Source of the DNA: Tretioscincus oriximinensis | Lineage: Eukaryota > Chordata > Lepidosauria > Squamata > Gymnophthalmidae | NCBI GenBank assembly: GCA_022410635.1 | Contig: JAJVDF010000168.1 | Span: 1,424,156 to 1,488,155 of the forward strand | Reading direction: 5' to 3' | DNA length: 64,000 nt | Shown here: positions 45,321 through 58,240 of the stretch, piece after piece | Position numbering within the stretch: position 1 is the first letter of the stretch | Layout: the number at the start of each line of letters is the position of its first letter | The notes under the pieces: model-generated | The model's input: only the letters and a program-made list of their open reading frames with translations | Told to the model about the DNA's origin: nothing | Databases searched by the model: none | Made by a program: the position numbers and the translations under genes

Positions 45321-45934
45321 GGCTGTATCTAAAGGACATTTGCATNAAATTGAGAGGAGATTAAGGTTTTGGGGTTTTTTTCCTGCTTGAAATCTTCAGA
45401 AGCAATTGCTGAGCCACTGTGTGGGGCAGGATTGTGACTAGATGTCCAGAATATCTGTGGACTAGATGTTCCTGTGTCTTCACAATGTGCATATTGTGAA
45501 TATACTATTTAGTTTAATTTTCTTCGGGTATCAGAAGGCTAGGTGGCAGAAGAATAGCATGATTGTATGGTATTGGGTTTAGGATTGCAGCATTAATAAT
45601 AACATAAAATAGAAGTGGTCAGTATATGAGTAGTATTCGGTGTGTGTACGTTTGAACATTTTTACAGTGCTCCATTTTTTATTAACTGCTAGTAGTAGAT
45701 TAAAATCCTTTTTTTAGTTCTGTATCAGTCCAATTGATGTCTTTGTTAAAAGGTCTTTCACTTTTAAAACCTTACTTAGTTTTTCTGCTGCTCAGAAGAC
45801 AGTGGAACCTCTATTGAAATTTCATTGCTTTTCACTACTTATGCAAGATTTGTTTTTGAATTCTTCATTGCGCCAGTTATCATACCTCACTTTTAATCAG
45901 CCACAATTTGACAGACCTTTTCCAAAGTTTGCAA

Positions 45935-46065
45935 AGAAGTAGCCGTGTTAGTCTGAGTCCAGAAAACCTAGCAAGGAGGCCTTTAGGTAGCACCTTAGTA
46001 CAGTACTTTAGTTATCACTCTCCTTAGTCTCTAGTGCTACCAAATTTCCTTCCTAAAGGGTTAGC
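45935..46065. repeat. Short interspersed repeat, AGTAGCCGTGTTAGTCTG type
   Basis: AAGTAGCCGTGTTAGTCTGAGTCC followed by GTAGCACCTTAGTACAG. These two blocks form a very common amniote interspersed repeat; related fragments are at 17411, 49555 and 56330. Confidence 0.6.
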
Positions 46066-46522
46066 CTTGCTTTTGTCANTGTGTTGAAGTTAATGTTTTA
46101 TTAACTTTAAAACTCAGCATATTCATTTGACTTTCAGCTTCTGTAAGTGGCGTATACTATATACTATAAGGAAATGCTTGTGAAGTCTTCGTGGCAGGAT
46201 ATATATGCATGAAGTTCACAACTGGGCACCTGTGCAACATTCTCTTTCTCTCTCCTAAGTGAGGACAAAGCGTGACTAAACTGGGTTAAGGCTAGTGCTA
46301 TCGTAGAACTTACAGGTTTTTGGTGGCTATGATAGGCAAAGCAGTTCAAGGCTGATGCTATCTTGCCCTTATCTAGGGAAGAGCACATTATACAGGCAGA
46401 CAGAGTTATAGAATGCTTTTGCCTCAGGGGCAGGACAGGGCAGATCGCAAAGTGTACCCTCATATCCACTTTTGTTCCTGAACACCATTTTAAAAGCCAT
46501 TCAGTCTGATGTATTGGTAAGA

Positions 46523-46735
46523 ACCAGTCTGGTGTAGTGGTTAGAGTGTCTGGAAGTCAGCAGAGTGACTTTGGGCTTGTCACAGTTGTTTAGAGCTCTT
46601 TCAGCCTGACCTACTTCACAACATATCTGTTGTGGAGAGAAGAACAGAAGATTATGTCAGTCATTTTGTTTCCCTCCTCCTCCTCCTCCTTCCCCTTAGC
46701 AGTTTCTAAGCTGGCTTTTCAATTGAGAGATCCAG
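46523..46735 (+). mobile_element. Sauria-type SINE
   Basis: Head AAGAACCAGTCTGGTGTAGTGGTTAGAGTGTC, then a deletion removing the B box, then TGACTTTGGGCTTGTCACAG, CTCTTTCAGCCTGACCTACTTC, and a (CTC)n-rich tail region. Confidence 0.75.
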
Positions 46736-46737
46736 TT

Positions 46738-46985
46738 TTGAGCTCTTGTGCCAGACGTGGAGAGGCGTGTGCACCTTCTACTGCCCTTCATCTTTAGCCA
46801 ACTCAGCTATTCAAAAGAAAATAGATTTGCAATCTACATTGCAATTAAATAAATGAATACCACCATTAATCTGGTGGGGAAGACAGAATAGATTTAAGCC
46901 TTCAGGCAAAAATGTAAAAAACAGACTTCTCCTCCTCTCCTCCTCCTCCTTCTTCACTGCTTCCTCCTTTTTCTCAATGCAGCTT
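46738..46985 (+). repeat. Unnamed interspersed repeat R1, copy 1
   Basis: TGCCAGACGTGGAGAGGCG, CCTTCTACTGCCC, then TTCAAAAGAAAATAGATTTG and CAATCTACATT, with a (CTC)n tail at 46930-46955. Matching blocks at 55590-55800 and, on the - strand, 62385-62595. Confidence 0.6.
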
Positions 46986-47554
46986 TCCTTGTGGACCACC
47001 ATATGATGCTAACTTCTTGTGCTGGTGCTATACAGATTGGTCAACAGGGAAAACGTTTAAATTCTTTAGACTGCTGTGGGAGGCAAAGGCGAAAGATGAG
47101 TTNTGGAGGAGTTTTACTGAGGGAATTGCAAATGTTCCATCTGATAGGATTGAATTCAAAATTAGGTTCACGGTTAACTAGACATTATGTCAGGTGATGT
47201 GCAAGGATTGCTGTTTTCTGAAAAGCGGCATTAGGGATTGCAATTTGCAGGGAATAGATTATGCTTCCAATTTATTTTTTATTTTCTTCTTGAAATCCGG
47301 CATTCCCCCGTTCTCATTTCTTTTTTGTTGGAGAAGGAAACAGAGAGTCATTTCCTCCCTGGTTGAAAAAGCAGCATAGGGAGGGCAAGCTTTTAGNATA
47401 CAGATGTCGGGAAGGAAAAGATTTAGACCTTGCTGATTTCTAACTATAGTGGGCAGCTTGTTAGGATTATTTTCAACTTTATAAAAGGGAAGCAAGGTGG
47501 GTTTTCTTTTTGCAGGGGAGAATACTTTTTTGCTAATGGCCTCGTTGCTTTATT

Positions 47555-47940
47555 TATTTAGTTTTTCATTCATTCATTCCAAATCCCATCCCTGAAGGTC
47601 TTAGGGTGGCCAACAGTAAAAACAGCAATACAAAGCCAGCATTTTAAAACAGTAGCAAAATAATCTGAAGGTGGAAAGAAAAACATCCCTACTTCAACCA
47701 AAGGCCAGGTTGAAGAGGTACATCTTCAGAGATCTTCTAAAAGAATACAGTGCTGATGACAGGTGCACCTTGAGGAAGAGACTGGGAACTATAACCACTG
47801 AGAAGACCTACTCTGGATTCCCACTCCATTGGCTGTTGAAATGTTGGTACAACCAGGAGGACCTCCCCTGCAGAGCTCAAGGCTCAGGCAGATTGATAAG
47901 GAAGAAAGTGTTCCTTTAGGTATTTAGAGCCCACGTTATT
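47555..47940 (-). mobile_element. L2-like LINE 3' end, antisense
   Basis: CATCCCTGAAGGTCTTAGGGTGGCCAACA (tail complement), then CCAAAGGCCAGGTTGAAGAGG and CATCTTCAGAGATCTTCTAA, which on the - strand read F..SLKMYLFNLAFG, an L2-like C-terminus. Confidence 0.65.
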
Positions 47941-48129
47941 TACATCTAATCCCATCAGAAAATAGCAAGAGGCATCAGAATGATTAATCAGATCTTACTT
48001 TTTCTTAAATGCCCATCTTGATGGTGTTCATTTTGGATTGTATAAAAACCTGCAACTGTAATATTGCTCTCATGCTGAGGCAATGCCATCTTGTGACTTT
48101 CTAGTCTTAACATCCCCAAAAGGAATATC

Positions 48130-48240
48130 ATTCCAGTCAAGGGTTGCCACAAAAAAGAACAACAGAGCTGCAGCTTTAATGGGTGTGTAAAATATGAATT
48201 TTCAGCAGGCATTGTAAGCTGAACTTGGCCAACCCAATTT
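48130..48240. repeat. MITE-like repeat, GGTTGCCATAAAA family (copy 3)
   Basis: CAAGGGTTGCCACAAAAAAGAAC, AGCTGCAGCTTTAATGGGTG and TTCAGCAGGCATTGTAAGCTG: same block order as the copies at 30636 and 32835, without the 3' half. Confidence 0.5.
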
Positions 48241-49864
48241 GTTGAAGGATCCATTGTGTGAGAAGATGAACCCAAGGAAATTTCATCTTCATAAAGAGAA
48301 TTCATTGTGAACTGAAGTTAAAAGTCTTCTTTAATAGTTCTCAGGGTTTGTTTGTTTTGCTCCTAGTTTGTCAGTTTCACTTTTGCACTTTTGCACTTCC
48401 CATCATGTGAAATTTGTAGTTACGAATTTGATCTTCTTCCTGGGATGTGCAGTTCTCAGTTCTCTTCAGTTTTGTGCTCTTTACATGCATTTCTGTATCA
48501 GTGCTGTGGTAATCCTTGTGCAAAAAATATCCCGGAATCAGCACAGAGACAGAGAAAAACATACTCCACAATGCTGGATTTCCAAGCAGATTTGTGATAG
48601 TAGGTTGAGTATTGTGCCTAGTCTCTGTTGAGGTTCCACAAAAGAGGAGCACACAGCTTCTTCAGTTTTAAACCTATTTCACAACGGCCACGAAGGAGCA
48701 GTTTACCAAGGTCAGTCTTGTGAGATAAACATTTTCTTGGAAAATCCAGTCACGTTTTCAGAACACTGCAACTCAATTCTTGCCATAGACACTCTAAATG
48801 GATGCTGCCTTAAAAGGCTGATATTCACCTTCTCCCCAAATTTCTAAGTTTCTTGGAAAGAAAGAAACAGGGTCATTCTAGGAATTTTATGACTGGTCCA
48901 AGAGATTTCAGTTCTTAGACCACCTTTGTTGTTTACACTAAAAAAACTAGCAATAAACTCTTATTACAAAATTCATCTTTCTGAGACTCCTGAATGCATT
49001 CATGCCATCAGCTTTTTCCTTGACTTTTTTCCTGCTGGTATGTGTATTTAGTTTTCCACCATTTATAGGAGCTGTTTTATTTATTTGTCCCTTTTCTTCT
49101 CATGATCTTAATCATAAGAAGAACATCAGGGGAATTCTACATATTTAACTTAGTAGAACCATACNTCACAGGGAGATCAGATATGCTTCTCATTTAATTC
49201 CTGCCACCCTCTTTGAAGGAGGGAATCCCAGAAATAGCTCTGGCAAAGTAGATTAAAAAGTTCAGTTTGTTTTCTTTATCGGTGTACCCTTAGAAGAAAT
49301 CTTTAGGTTTACCCACTGGAAAAAATCCTTTTCAGGGAATTATAATGTGAATTTTCCTCTGATCAGCAAATACCCAGATGGTTTTGTGTTCTCATTTAAA
49401 CTAACCAGGCTGGGATACAAAGTTGGACAGATTCTGTGGGATCATGGGATTGGCTTGCTTTTTTCATAGTAAATGAATGTTAACTGTTCACTGAATCATT
49501 CATTGTGTGTGATAGGCAAGAAGGCTCCATACCTCCCTTCTCAGTAGGATTCAAAAGAGTATCTGTGTTTGTCTGGTTGCAGCACTTTAGAGACTAACAC
49601 GAAATTGGTTGGCCACATGAACTTTAGAGGGCACGTCTATATGACTATGAACAGATATTTATAACAAGCTTGGTGTCTAACTAGCAATAGAATTGCAAAT
49701 GAGTGTGCAAACGATGAGTCAGGTGTAGTATTAGGAGGAGCATTAAAGTTTCCTGGGGGGAAGTAAACATAACATAAACAAGAGTATTGCAATCTAAAGA
49801 GATGGAGAAAGGTGGAGGAAAGAATAGTTCAAGTAAGCTCTAAAGGGACTATGTGTAGTCAGGG

Positions 49865-49975
49865 AAACGTTGTGCCTTCTGCTTAAAACTGCCCAGGTGC
49901 AGTTTGTGGGCCATTGTGTGAGACACAATGTTGGACTAGATGGTCTGTAGCCTGATTCAGAAGGCCTGTTCTTAG
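49865..49975 (+). mobile_element. CR1 LINE 3' tail
   Basis: ACTGCCCAGGTGCAGTTTGTGG, GAGACACAATGTTGGACTAG, GCCTGATTCAGAAGGCC: the last ~110 bp of a diverged CR1. Confidence 0.75.
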
Positions 49976-51637
49976 TGTGCCAGAAAACCACTGTTTCTGT
50001 TCAGCCCTCTCTCAGTGGATTGGAACTTATAGATGTATTCTGTTCTCATATCCCTACTGTGTTCTGATGTGACCTTTAAACATAATCCTTCCTTGTTTAC
50101 CTGTTTTTATTTCCTTTTGATTTCAGTAGTCATAGGTAATTGGTTTGTGGCAGCTTTCTTGTTTTGGCGTTTAAAGTAATCTCTGCCTACTTTTAAATAA
50201 ATTGATCTTGATAAATATTTATTGATGTGTCAGGCTGTTTTAATAAACTGTGTTGTTTTACCAACTAGAGCTGAGGTTTGCTTGTGAGTCAGATGTTGTA
50301 TATTGTACTTCCACCTCTATTCATGCTCCCCTTCTTTCATCCAACTTCTGCTTTTTTCTTGCTTCTGAACTTTTCAGTTGTCCAGACCTCCATGTTTTCT
50401 CCTTCTTTACAGTCTCCTATCTCTAAATTTTGAAGCGTTGTGGAGATGAGAAACTTTAGGAGGTTATACAGAGAGATGCAGCATAGATGTTTGCTTCTTC
50501 ATCTCTCTATACAGCTTTCTTCTTTTTTAACATGCACTCAGACTTTTAATTTGCAAAGGAAGCAAAATATTTTAGGGGTACAAATCACCAAAAAGCCACA
50601 GGAAACTTGGATGTCATCAAATAAACAGCTTGCAGACTGCCTCCAAAATCTCATGCCTTTGCTGTTTTCCCAGAGATCCTTAACCAAAACGGATGTGTGA
50701 CCTTCCTAGGAAGGGTTACACTAAAGCTTCACATAATTCTTTTAAGCATTATACTGTTTTCAGCAGATGTCTTTCTAGCATTTTATGATANCATGAGAAG
50801 CCAAGGCTGTCAAACCATAACTGCCACAGTCAGCCTGGAAAAAGTTGATTTTTCATCCTCCTGTTAGTTTAGGGCATAAAAGAATTCAGGATAAAAAGGC
50901 AGCTTGCATTTAAGTCCAGAAGCTTGCTGTCAACTGATGCATGTCTGTACACGTTTGCTTTCCGATTATCATGATAAAAATTCAGCATTCAGCCTAACTT
51001 TGTTANTCTTGGTAAATTGTCTCAGCAGCCCCTTGCAACAGAGAAGATGGTTTTCTTTCCTTTTGAGGAGCCATGATTGCCAACTTTTTNAAAAAAATCT
51101 GTACCCCTTTCATGTTAGCAAAAAGTTTGTAATTAATAGCTTCTGTTAGCACATCCGATGCCCCNTTATCAAAATGAAAACGTCTCAGTACATGCAGCCA
51201 CCATTGGCATGCTGGGAAATGTTGGCTGGAAGCCACAATATTGGTCAAGATGCTGGGTCAAAACCCACCCCTCTTGCTACTACTGCTTATGGATCAGCAG
51301 GCATCAGGGTCTGGAGTAACCCAGCCAGTGCTGAGAGAGGCAGCCTTGCTAAACAATAGCGGCAGTAGTGCTAGGAATTACATGAGAATTTTGTATATTG
51401 TGTGNGATTCTCCATTATCATACAAAGTATGAATCCTTGTACAGAAATGTATAAGGGGTGTATATGATTTGTATATGATTTAATGGTAAAAGATTCTTGT
51501 AGAGAACGGGAACTTCATTCCCACTGTCTACAGGAATCTTGTACCGTTAAAATCAGCAGAAAGCTACTAAGATGAAAAACCTAAATAGTGGGCTTCCTAT
51601 CAGAATCATTGCAATTATGTGAGGACAAAGGCTCAGA

Positions 51638-52067
51638 TCATAAGTAATAAAAGGTGTTTGGGAGATTCCAACATTCTGAGATATAACTGCCAGTGACAGA
51701 GCTCAGAACTTTGGCCGTATCCAGAGACCCAGTGACAAGGTTTGGAACTTTGGCAGCCTCTAGAGAGCAGAGTCCTGGGTTAGAAACTGTCTTAAAATAA
51801 AACAAAGGGAAGTAATAAATAGACAGTTCTCTGGGTGGAAAGATATGGGAAGTGGAATATACCAGGGTTCAGTACTGGAACCAGTACTGGGAGGGAAAGG
51901 AAGGAAGGAAGAAAAGGAAAATCGAAAGAAGGAAGGAACAAAACATAGAACCAGCAAGTAAAGGGAGAAGGAGCGGGCAAGGGAGGGAGAGAGTAGGGGG
52001 ATGTATGGATGGGAGGAAGGGCCAGAGCTGGTTGTATTACTGTAATGCAATGAGTTAATTCCACTAG
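51638..52067 (+). mobile_element. Helitron-like element, copy C, with CR1-derived core
   Basis: The best-defined copy. Host A (51637) precedes TCATAAGTAATAAAAGGTGT. About 51790-51890 resembles CR1 RT sequence at 11600-11690 (shared GTAATAAATxGACAGTTCTCTG and TGGAAAG); a GGAA-rich tract (51890-52020) follows. Then comes a hairpin (GTTGTATTAC / GTAATGCAATG) and the terminus CTAG at 52064-52067, followed by host T. There is no target-site duplication, and the A/T flanks are as expected for rolling-circle transposons. No Rep/helicase gene, so non-autonomous. Confidence 0.8.
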
Positions 52068-53654
52068 TCATAGCATAAAACTTTAAATACTGGGATGAAT
52101 CATATGGATTCTCCTTCCCATTTTACCTAGGGTTCATTGCTAATTCAGGGCTCTCTATTAATTACAATTTTGTTTTTTGAATTACAGTTTTCCGCCCAAA
52201 CCCTACAATATTTTGAACAATCTCCTGTTGTCGGCAAAAATCGTATTACAAAAATATCCATCACTTGCAAACTATTTGTTGTGGGGGAATCACTGTCATC
52301 TCTCACTGCCCATCTTGAAAATTTTTAAACGTTCAATAGCAACCAGATTTTTCTTTTTTTGTTTTTTTGAAAGGCCTCTTCATTATGCAGGGTGAACTCT
52401 TAATGCCTGCAGCTGAATGGAAAAACCGATCCTGTTTATCCTTAGAGCAGCACTTCTGGTGCGTTGACCTAATTATAAAGTTCATTATCTGTACTGCATA
52501 AAATTATTGAATTGAGAACAAGAGAGCAAATCGTTACTCTTCTAACTGAAGCTTATTTAACTTAAAGGATCTCTTTGTCTTGGAAGTGTTTATCAGTGAA
52601 TGATGTTGTAGTTTACACTTATCTCAAATTTCTTTAGGTACTTAATTTATGAGCACCTTGACATTTCAGATTCTTAAAGAGTCAATTACTTTTTCCTCTG
52701 CCAACNAAGAACGTGTAGATAGTGGGACAAAATACTGTAAACTTGATTTGAACATTTGAGGAGAATGTACTGTTACTGAAGTTAGATGGACTCNATTGAC
52801 CTTTTTGCGTAGGCTTTTAATCCAGATTGAAAACCCACATAGATCACTTCAAGACCTCTAGGTCCATACATTAGTGCAGATCATGGAAGCCTGGCCTTCA
52901 TTAATACTTACCTGTCTGCATTGGACAGAGTCTGATCTGGAAGGTCATGGACTGGATTTGTGGTCATTAGTGGACCAGCATGGTTGCCACAGAATACAGG
53001 AGATATTGGCCTTTTAGAGGTGTAGCTGTGAAACTCATATGGTTTACATTGGTTTGGCANAAATAATACTGATCCAGCGCAAATCTTTCTACCTTCTGGA
53101 TAAATGGGCTAGGCTATTCTGGGTCCAGTGATCTGGAATTTCAGGAGGAGAATGCAGAAAGCATTTAGAAAAACAGAGAAACTGCTTTCGAGTTTCTCAT
53201 TACAGTTCATGTTCATCTCAGTGNCCAGAAGATGTTCCTAAGTACAGTTTTGTAAATTTGACATTCTTTAGTATGTTTTTTACTGTATAAATATTTTGCC
53301 CTTTGTTTCAGTTTCTTAGTAGGCAAGGCTTTCCATGGACAATTGGCCATAGAAACGTCTTATCTCACAGGGCTNTGTGAATTTCCCTTGTGGACATGTG
53401 CCAGATTTATGTGCTTCTATGTTCCCTTAAAAAGAAACCAAAAAGTCCCTTCTTGATTCCATTGCTCTAACATTTGGCTGGTGTCCCAGGAGGAAATAAG
53501 AATGACAGTATGGGTGGAGTTGGATAAAGAAGTGCTTTATATTTGATTTGTGTTTCTGCAGTATGAATGTGAAGGGCCTGTGCGTCTGGCCTGCCTCTTG
53601 GAGTACTACTATACATACTTTTCTGATATAATAGTATTGAAAGATAATTTCATA

Positions 53655-54200
53655 AGGCACCTCCCTTGTAAAAGCAGGCTGTAATGTCTGGGCCTCTTGA
53701 GCCTTGACAGATGGTGTTTAAGAGTGGATGTGATTGAAGTGTATAAAATCATGCATAGGATGGATAAAGGGAATAGAGAAAAAAAATATTGTTGCTATCG
53801 CATAACACTAGCACCAGGGGGCTTTCCTTGAAACTGATGGGCAGAAGGGTTAGGATAGACAAGGGAAAGTATTTTTTCATCCAGATGGTCATTGGTCTAT
53901 GAAATTTAATTCCAGAAGCGGTGGTGGTAGCTAGCAGTCTGGATAGTTTTAAGACAGGATTAGGCAAGTTCCTGGAAGCCCAGGGTATAAATAGCTACTA
54001 GGATGGATCTCGATTGTGCCTCTAGGATGGAGCAACAGGCAGGATTCCTAAAGTACCATTTACAGGGAATCGAGAATAGGTGAGGGTTTTGCCCTCTTTT
54101 GCTTGAGGCTGCTCAGGTGCAATTGGTAGGCTGCTGTGTGAGACCGAATGCTGGACTAGATGGACTCTGGCCCAATTTAGCAAGGCTCCTCTTATGTTCT
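53655..54200 (+). mobile_element. CR1 LINE 3' end
   Basis: Degraded ORF2 C-terminus (GATTGAAGTGTATAAAATCATG, AGCGGTGGTGGTAGCTAGC) and complete 3' UTR to CTCCTCTTATGTTC. Its last ~200 bp form the first half of the block duplicated at 58683-59149. Confidence 0.88.
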
Positions 54201-54449
54201 AATTTTGTGTTTAAGCAGGTTGCACTTCCTTTAATGAGGAATAAGGACAGAATTTGGTTCTCTTTCAATTGCCACCAGAACTCANAATATGTTGCTACGT
54301 TGCAGTCGGTGGAAGCCAGAAAATTTAGGGTGTGTTTGCATTTTCATGTTTTTGAAACAAAAAATTGAGTTTGCATTGAAAGTTTAAGATTCAAGGAATG
54401 CAGAAGAAATGTTGCAGTCAGAGATCCACCAGATTGGGCCATCAACTAC
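53991..54449 (+). repeat. Duplicated block, copy 1 (probable source)
   Basis: From ATAGCTACTAGGATGG to ATCAACTAC, matches 58683-59149 nearly end to end. It contains the CR1 tail plus about 250 bp of following DNA that is not otherwise repeated in the window. Here it is continuous with the CR1 body upstream, so this is probably the original location. It lacks 26 bp present in copy 2. Confidence 0.9.
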
Positions 54450-54727
54450 TTCAGGTTTGACCTTCTTTGCATCTCTTGGTAGAGACTGGAAGGGAACAAA
54501 GAGAGCTGGAGTCTGAATAAGGCTCTGCCCTCGTGCTATGGGTTTCCTTCTGAGAACAGATGAGTCCATCCTTCCTTGCTGCACATAGATGAGAAGTTCC
54601 CATGTTCAATAATATTGAGGGGTGATCTGGAAGGGAAACATATTGAACCGTCTCTTTGCACATTATCCCCCCCACTCTGAACTCGGATGTGAAGCTGTTT
54701 GAAGTAGTTCATGCCTGGTTTGTCAAT

Positions 54728-54960
54728 AGCCAGATTGGTGTAGTGGTTAGAGAGATCTTTTCTTGAAGTCTCCCAGTTTAATTCTTCATTCCTCCACAAA
54801 AGCCAGTTGGGTGTCATTGGGCTAGTCAGCTCTTCAGAGCTTTCTCAGCCCCACCTACTTTAGAAGGGGTCTGTTGTGAAGAGCAGAACAGAAATAAGCT
54901 GCTTTGCTTCTTTTCCAGTTGAGAAAAGCATTTATAAAACCCAACTTTCCTCTTTCGATT
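54728..54960 (+). mobile_element. Sauria-type SINE
   Basis: CAGATTGGTGTAGTGGTTAGAG (A box region), CCAGTTTAATTCTTCATTCC (degraded B box), AAAGCCAGTTGGGTG, CTCAGCCCCACCTACTTTAG, GGTCTGTTGTG, then a tail resembling TTTATAAAACCCAACTTTCC. Confidence 0.85.
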
Positions 54961-55589
54961 TCTAGAGCAGGTGAGGAGTGAGTGGGCTGCAATTGACTAT
55001 GTAGTTACTTTATTCTGATAATTTGCTGAACGAATCCTCAAACCAAAGTATGAAAATACCCTGAATTATAAATTTTATGAATATGTTTATCAGTTCAATG
55101 TCACCAGTTAAAGAAAATCATGATGAAAGTAGGGATGAAGTCCTGTGGCTGTCCTCACTTTCACTTTTACTGAAGGGGGGGGGGATATTTTTATTTCAGC
55201 AAAATACAAAATAATAAAAATGAAATATTGTAGAACAAAATTGAAGATATGAAAGTATCAGAAGGTAAATATTTGCAGGGTTTGTGGAGGATGGATACAG
55301 ATTTTGTTTTGTCTTACTGAATCCAAAAATGTGTTGGTTTTACTAGCCTTTTAAGGCAATATATACTAGAGAAAGACAATATGTGAGGATTTTATCGTAC
55401 CTTCAGGCCATTGCGTAAAGTTTGGTTGAGTTTTCAGGTTTGAGCAGTAGTTGATCACCTAGCAGTGATCAAAAATACAGTTTCCTCCCTCTAAGATGGA
55501 TCTTTGATTTCCTTTCAGATAATACAAGGCTAAGCATTTTTGAGGCATTTATGGTTCAGGCATTAAGAATCAGTCTTTCATGTGAGATC

Positions 55590-55800
55590 TATTCTCAAAG
55601 CCTTATGTCAGCCGTGGAGAGGGGTTAGCGTCATCTACTGGCCTCAGCTTTAACCAGCTTATTATTCAAAAGAAAATAGATTTGCAATCTACATTTCATG
55701 TAGATTCAGGAGTACCACCACTAATTCAGTGGGTAAGATAGAATAGGTGTACATCTTCAGGTNAAAGTTAACCTTGAAAGCCACTCTATACCCTCCTTTG
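55590..55800 (+). repeat. Unnamed interspersed repeat R1, copy 2
   Basis: GTCAGCCGTGGAGAGGGG, CATCTACTGGCCTCAGC, TTCAAAAGAAAATAGATTTG and CAATCTACATTT, then GATAGAATAGGTGTACATC. Aligns with 46738-46985 over most of its length. Confidence 0.6.
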
Positions 55801-56329
55801 CTTCTGCTTCCTTTCATCCTTCCATGAATTTTATTCTCCGCTTTTGGTAAGAGTAATTGTAATATAAAACTATAAATAATGATTCAATTACAAAATAATC
55901 ACATTTTACATTGTTCCAAGAATGGGTTTTCGAACTCCTGTTACAAATAACTGGAACTACCAATGCTCATTTGTTCAATAAGCCATTAATCATTTCAGTT
56001 GAAGATCTTGGACACTTTATTATTATTTTAAAAATGAAATGTTTTTTGGGGATTAGGATATATTTTAGGATGACGTTAAAGTTCCTTTGTCAACAGCTCT
56101 GCCTCACAATTTATTGCAAAGGCACTGTTCTTGGAACTGTATGTATGCTCTTTTCATATTCTGGGATATATCTTGAAACATGGCACCTGCTGTAGCCTAC
56201 ATTAACATGTGGATGACAAGCCTCTATTCAATGTGGAAAGTTGCCATGGAATATATGCTCAAATTCAAAGATATCCATTTGCATTTATTTGTAATGAAAC
56301 TGCATTTATTAATGGTGAATTCCTAGCAA

Positions 56330-56500
56330 GGGGGTACCATAGACCTTAGAAACTAATAAGAAAAAGATAGACAACTTGAGCTTTTGTCTCTTTCTTCAGA
56401 TGCAAGTCTGAAGAAGCTCATTCCCTCCCTTCCTATCTTTTTCTTGTTAATCTCCAAGTGCAATGAGGCTCCCTGACTAAAAAACTCTGTATCCAGACTA
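56330..56500. repeat. Short interspersed repeat, ACCTTAGAAACTAATAAG type
   Basis: TACCATAGACCTTAGAAACTAATAAG, then CTTCAGATGCAAGTCTGAAG and a complementary-looking CTTGTTAATCTCCAAG. It ends about 50 bp before exon 3. Confidence 0.45.
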
Positions 56501-56550
56501 GTACTTCTACTTCTTTGAATGTACTAATACAGTCTTTTCTCATTGTTTAG

Positions 56551-56763
<213 letters not shown>

Positions 56764-58187
56764 TGACCAGAAAAATTGTAAAAGAAGCAATTTCATCAGG
56801 TGCAGTTATAAGACCAGCAGCATCTGCTAAAGTTTCCTCTTTTACTCATCCATTAAAAGATGATTATGCCTATCTTCGTTTTTTCTGGTAACTCTAGTCT
56901 AGGTAGCTGGAGATTTTTCAATGTACTGAAAATCTGTGTAGGTTTTTTTATGTATGCTGAATTAGGGTTCTACTGGATTAAGCCCATTCCTGTTGCATAA
57001 ATAGAACAGGTATTCTAGCTGTCAACCTCTAATCCCCCATCAGTGCTGATTGTTCTGCCCCACTCTCCCCCTGCCTTCCCTTTTCCTCCCCTTGTGGGTC
57101 TTAACTTTGAGCTCCGGCTGGGCAGCGGTGTTTTGCCAGTCCGCAACGCTGCCAGNTTGCTATCTGGACTGCTGCCATGCGGCAGTTTGCCATGGGCACC
57201 AGCATTTTGGAGATGGCTCTTCCGGTCCAGGACGTGAGCAGTCAGCCAATTGTCTGTGTTCATCAGTGTTTGAGACTGTGTCCACTTTNCTTGTTTAGAA
57301 GGTCGATTGCCGCAACACACTTCAGTAATGTAGATTCCCTGAATTATATTTGATAATCAAATTCTGATGTTAAAGAGCACCCGAGGTTATTTTGTGTATT
57401 ATTTTGTGTGTATGTGTTCTTAAATTTTAATTATTAGTTTACAGAATATAAAACTGTCATGTTATATTTCAATTAAAAATATAATTCATAGAGTAGAAAA
57501 AGCAATAGATGAAAGGTGATGCCCAGTTATTATGGCAATGACCAGTTATGCACTCTTAATGTTTCATGTTTTATTTTTTAAGGATTATCTTGCTTCTCCT
57601 TTAGAAAATGGAGCCCTGTTATATCTTATACTTCAGTCAACCATGTCAGGTGTAAATTGAAATGAAAGAACAATAGAGATAATTAAGAAACAAATGAAAG
57701 GAACTGATAATAGCCTAAAGTAATTTAATTCAATGTAAACATTAAGTGAAGGTAGAAATCTCTTAATACTTTGGGTTATTGGAGCACTTCATGTTGATTT
57801 GTTCATGGTACCTCCAAATGTGGGGTGAAATGTGAAATAACGGTGATGGAAATAATACTCTGGCTAATTTTGGTCATTTTAAAAACTACAATTAATTCCC
57901 TTCTTCCCTTGTGGAAATGATTGATCTTGTAATGTAATGTAAAGGGGTTGATGTTTGTAAAGCATCTTTGTTATCATCTTTGATCTATTCGTAGAGCTAA
58001 GGAGAACGTTTTTGCTTTAAAAACAAAGTCCATAAAAACTATATTTTCTTTCTGCACTTAATGGGCAAATCTTCTTTGCCTTCTGTTATTGTATCTCTGT
58101 CTTTAGTTACTGTTGCTAGATTGGAAATGGAAGTAATCAAATGGGAGTTGGTGGGTCAGTGTAGACAATGTCAGACTCCATTTGGCT

Positions 58188-58240
58188 CATCCACATGCCA
58201 GTCTACACTATTAGGGACCTGCCATAGTCTACACCAGNTC
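58188..58240. repeat. Palindromic CCACATGC repeat
   Basis: CATCCACATGCCAGTCTACAC and, inverted, CTGCCATAGTCTACACCAG form a foldback of about 50 bp; same family as 26700-26765. Confidence 0.6.

Larger units (their letters stand above)
39075..56550 (+). other. MEF2A: MEF2A intron 2
   Basis: Bounded by GTAAGA and TCTCATTGTTTAG. Repeats listed separately: one antisense CR1 at the start, then sense CR1 copies from 43.4 kb, L2-like and L1-like remnants, Sauria SINEs and a Helitron-like element. No additional exon was recognised on either strand. Confidence 0.9.
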
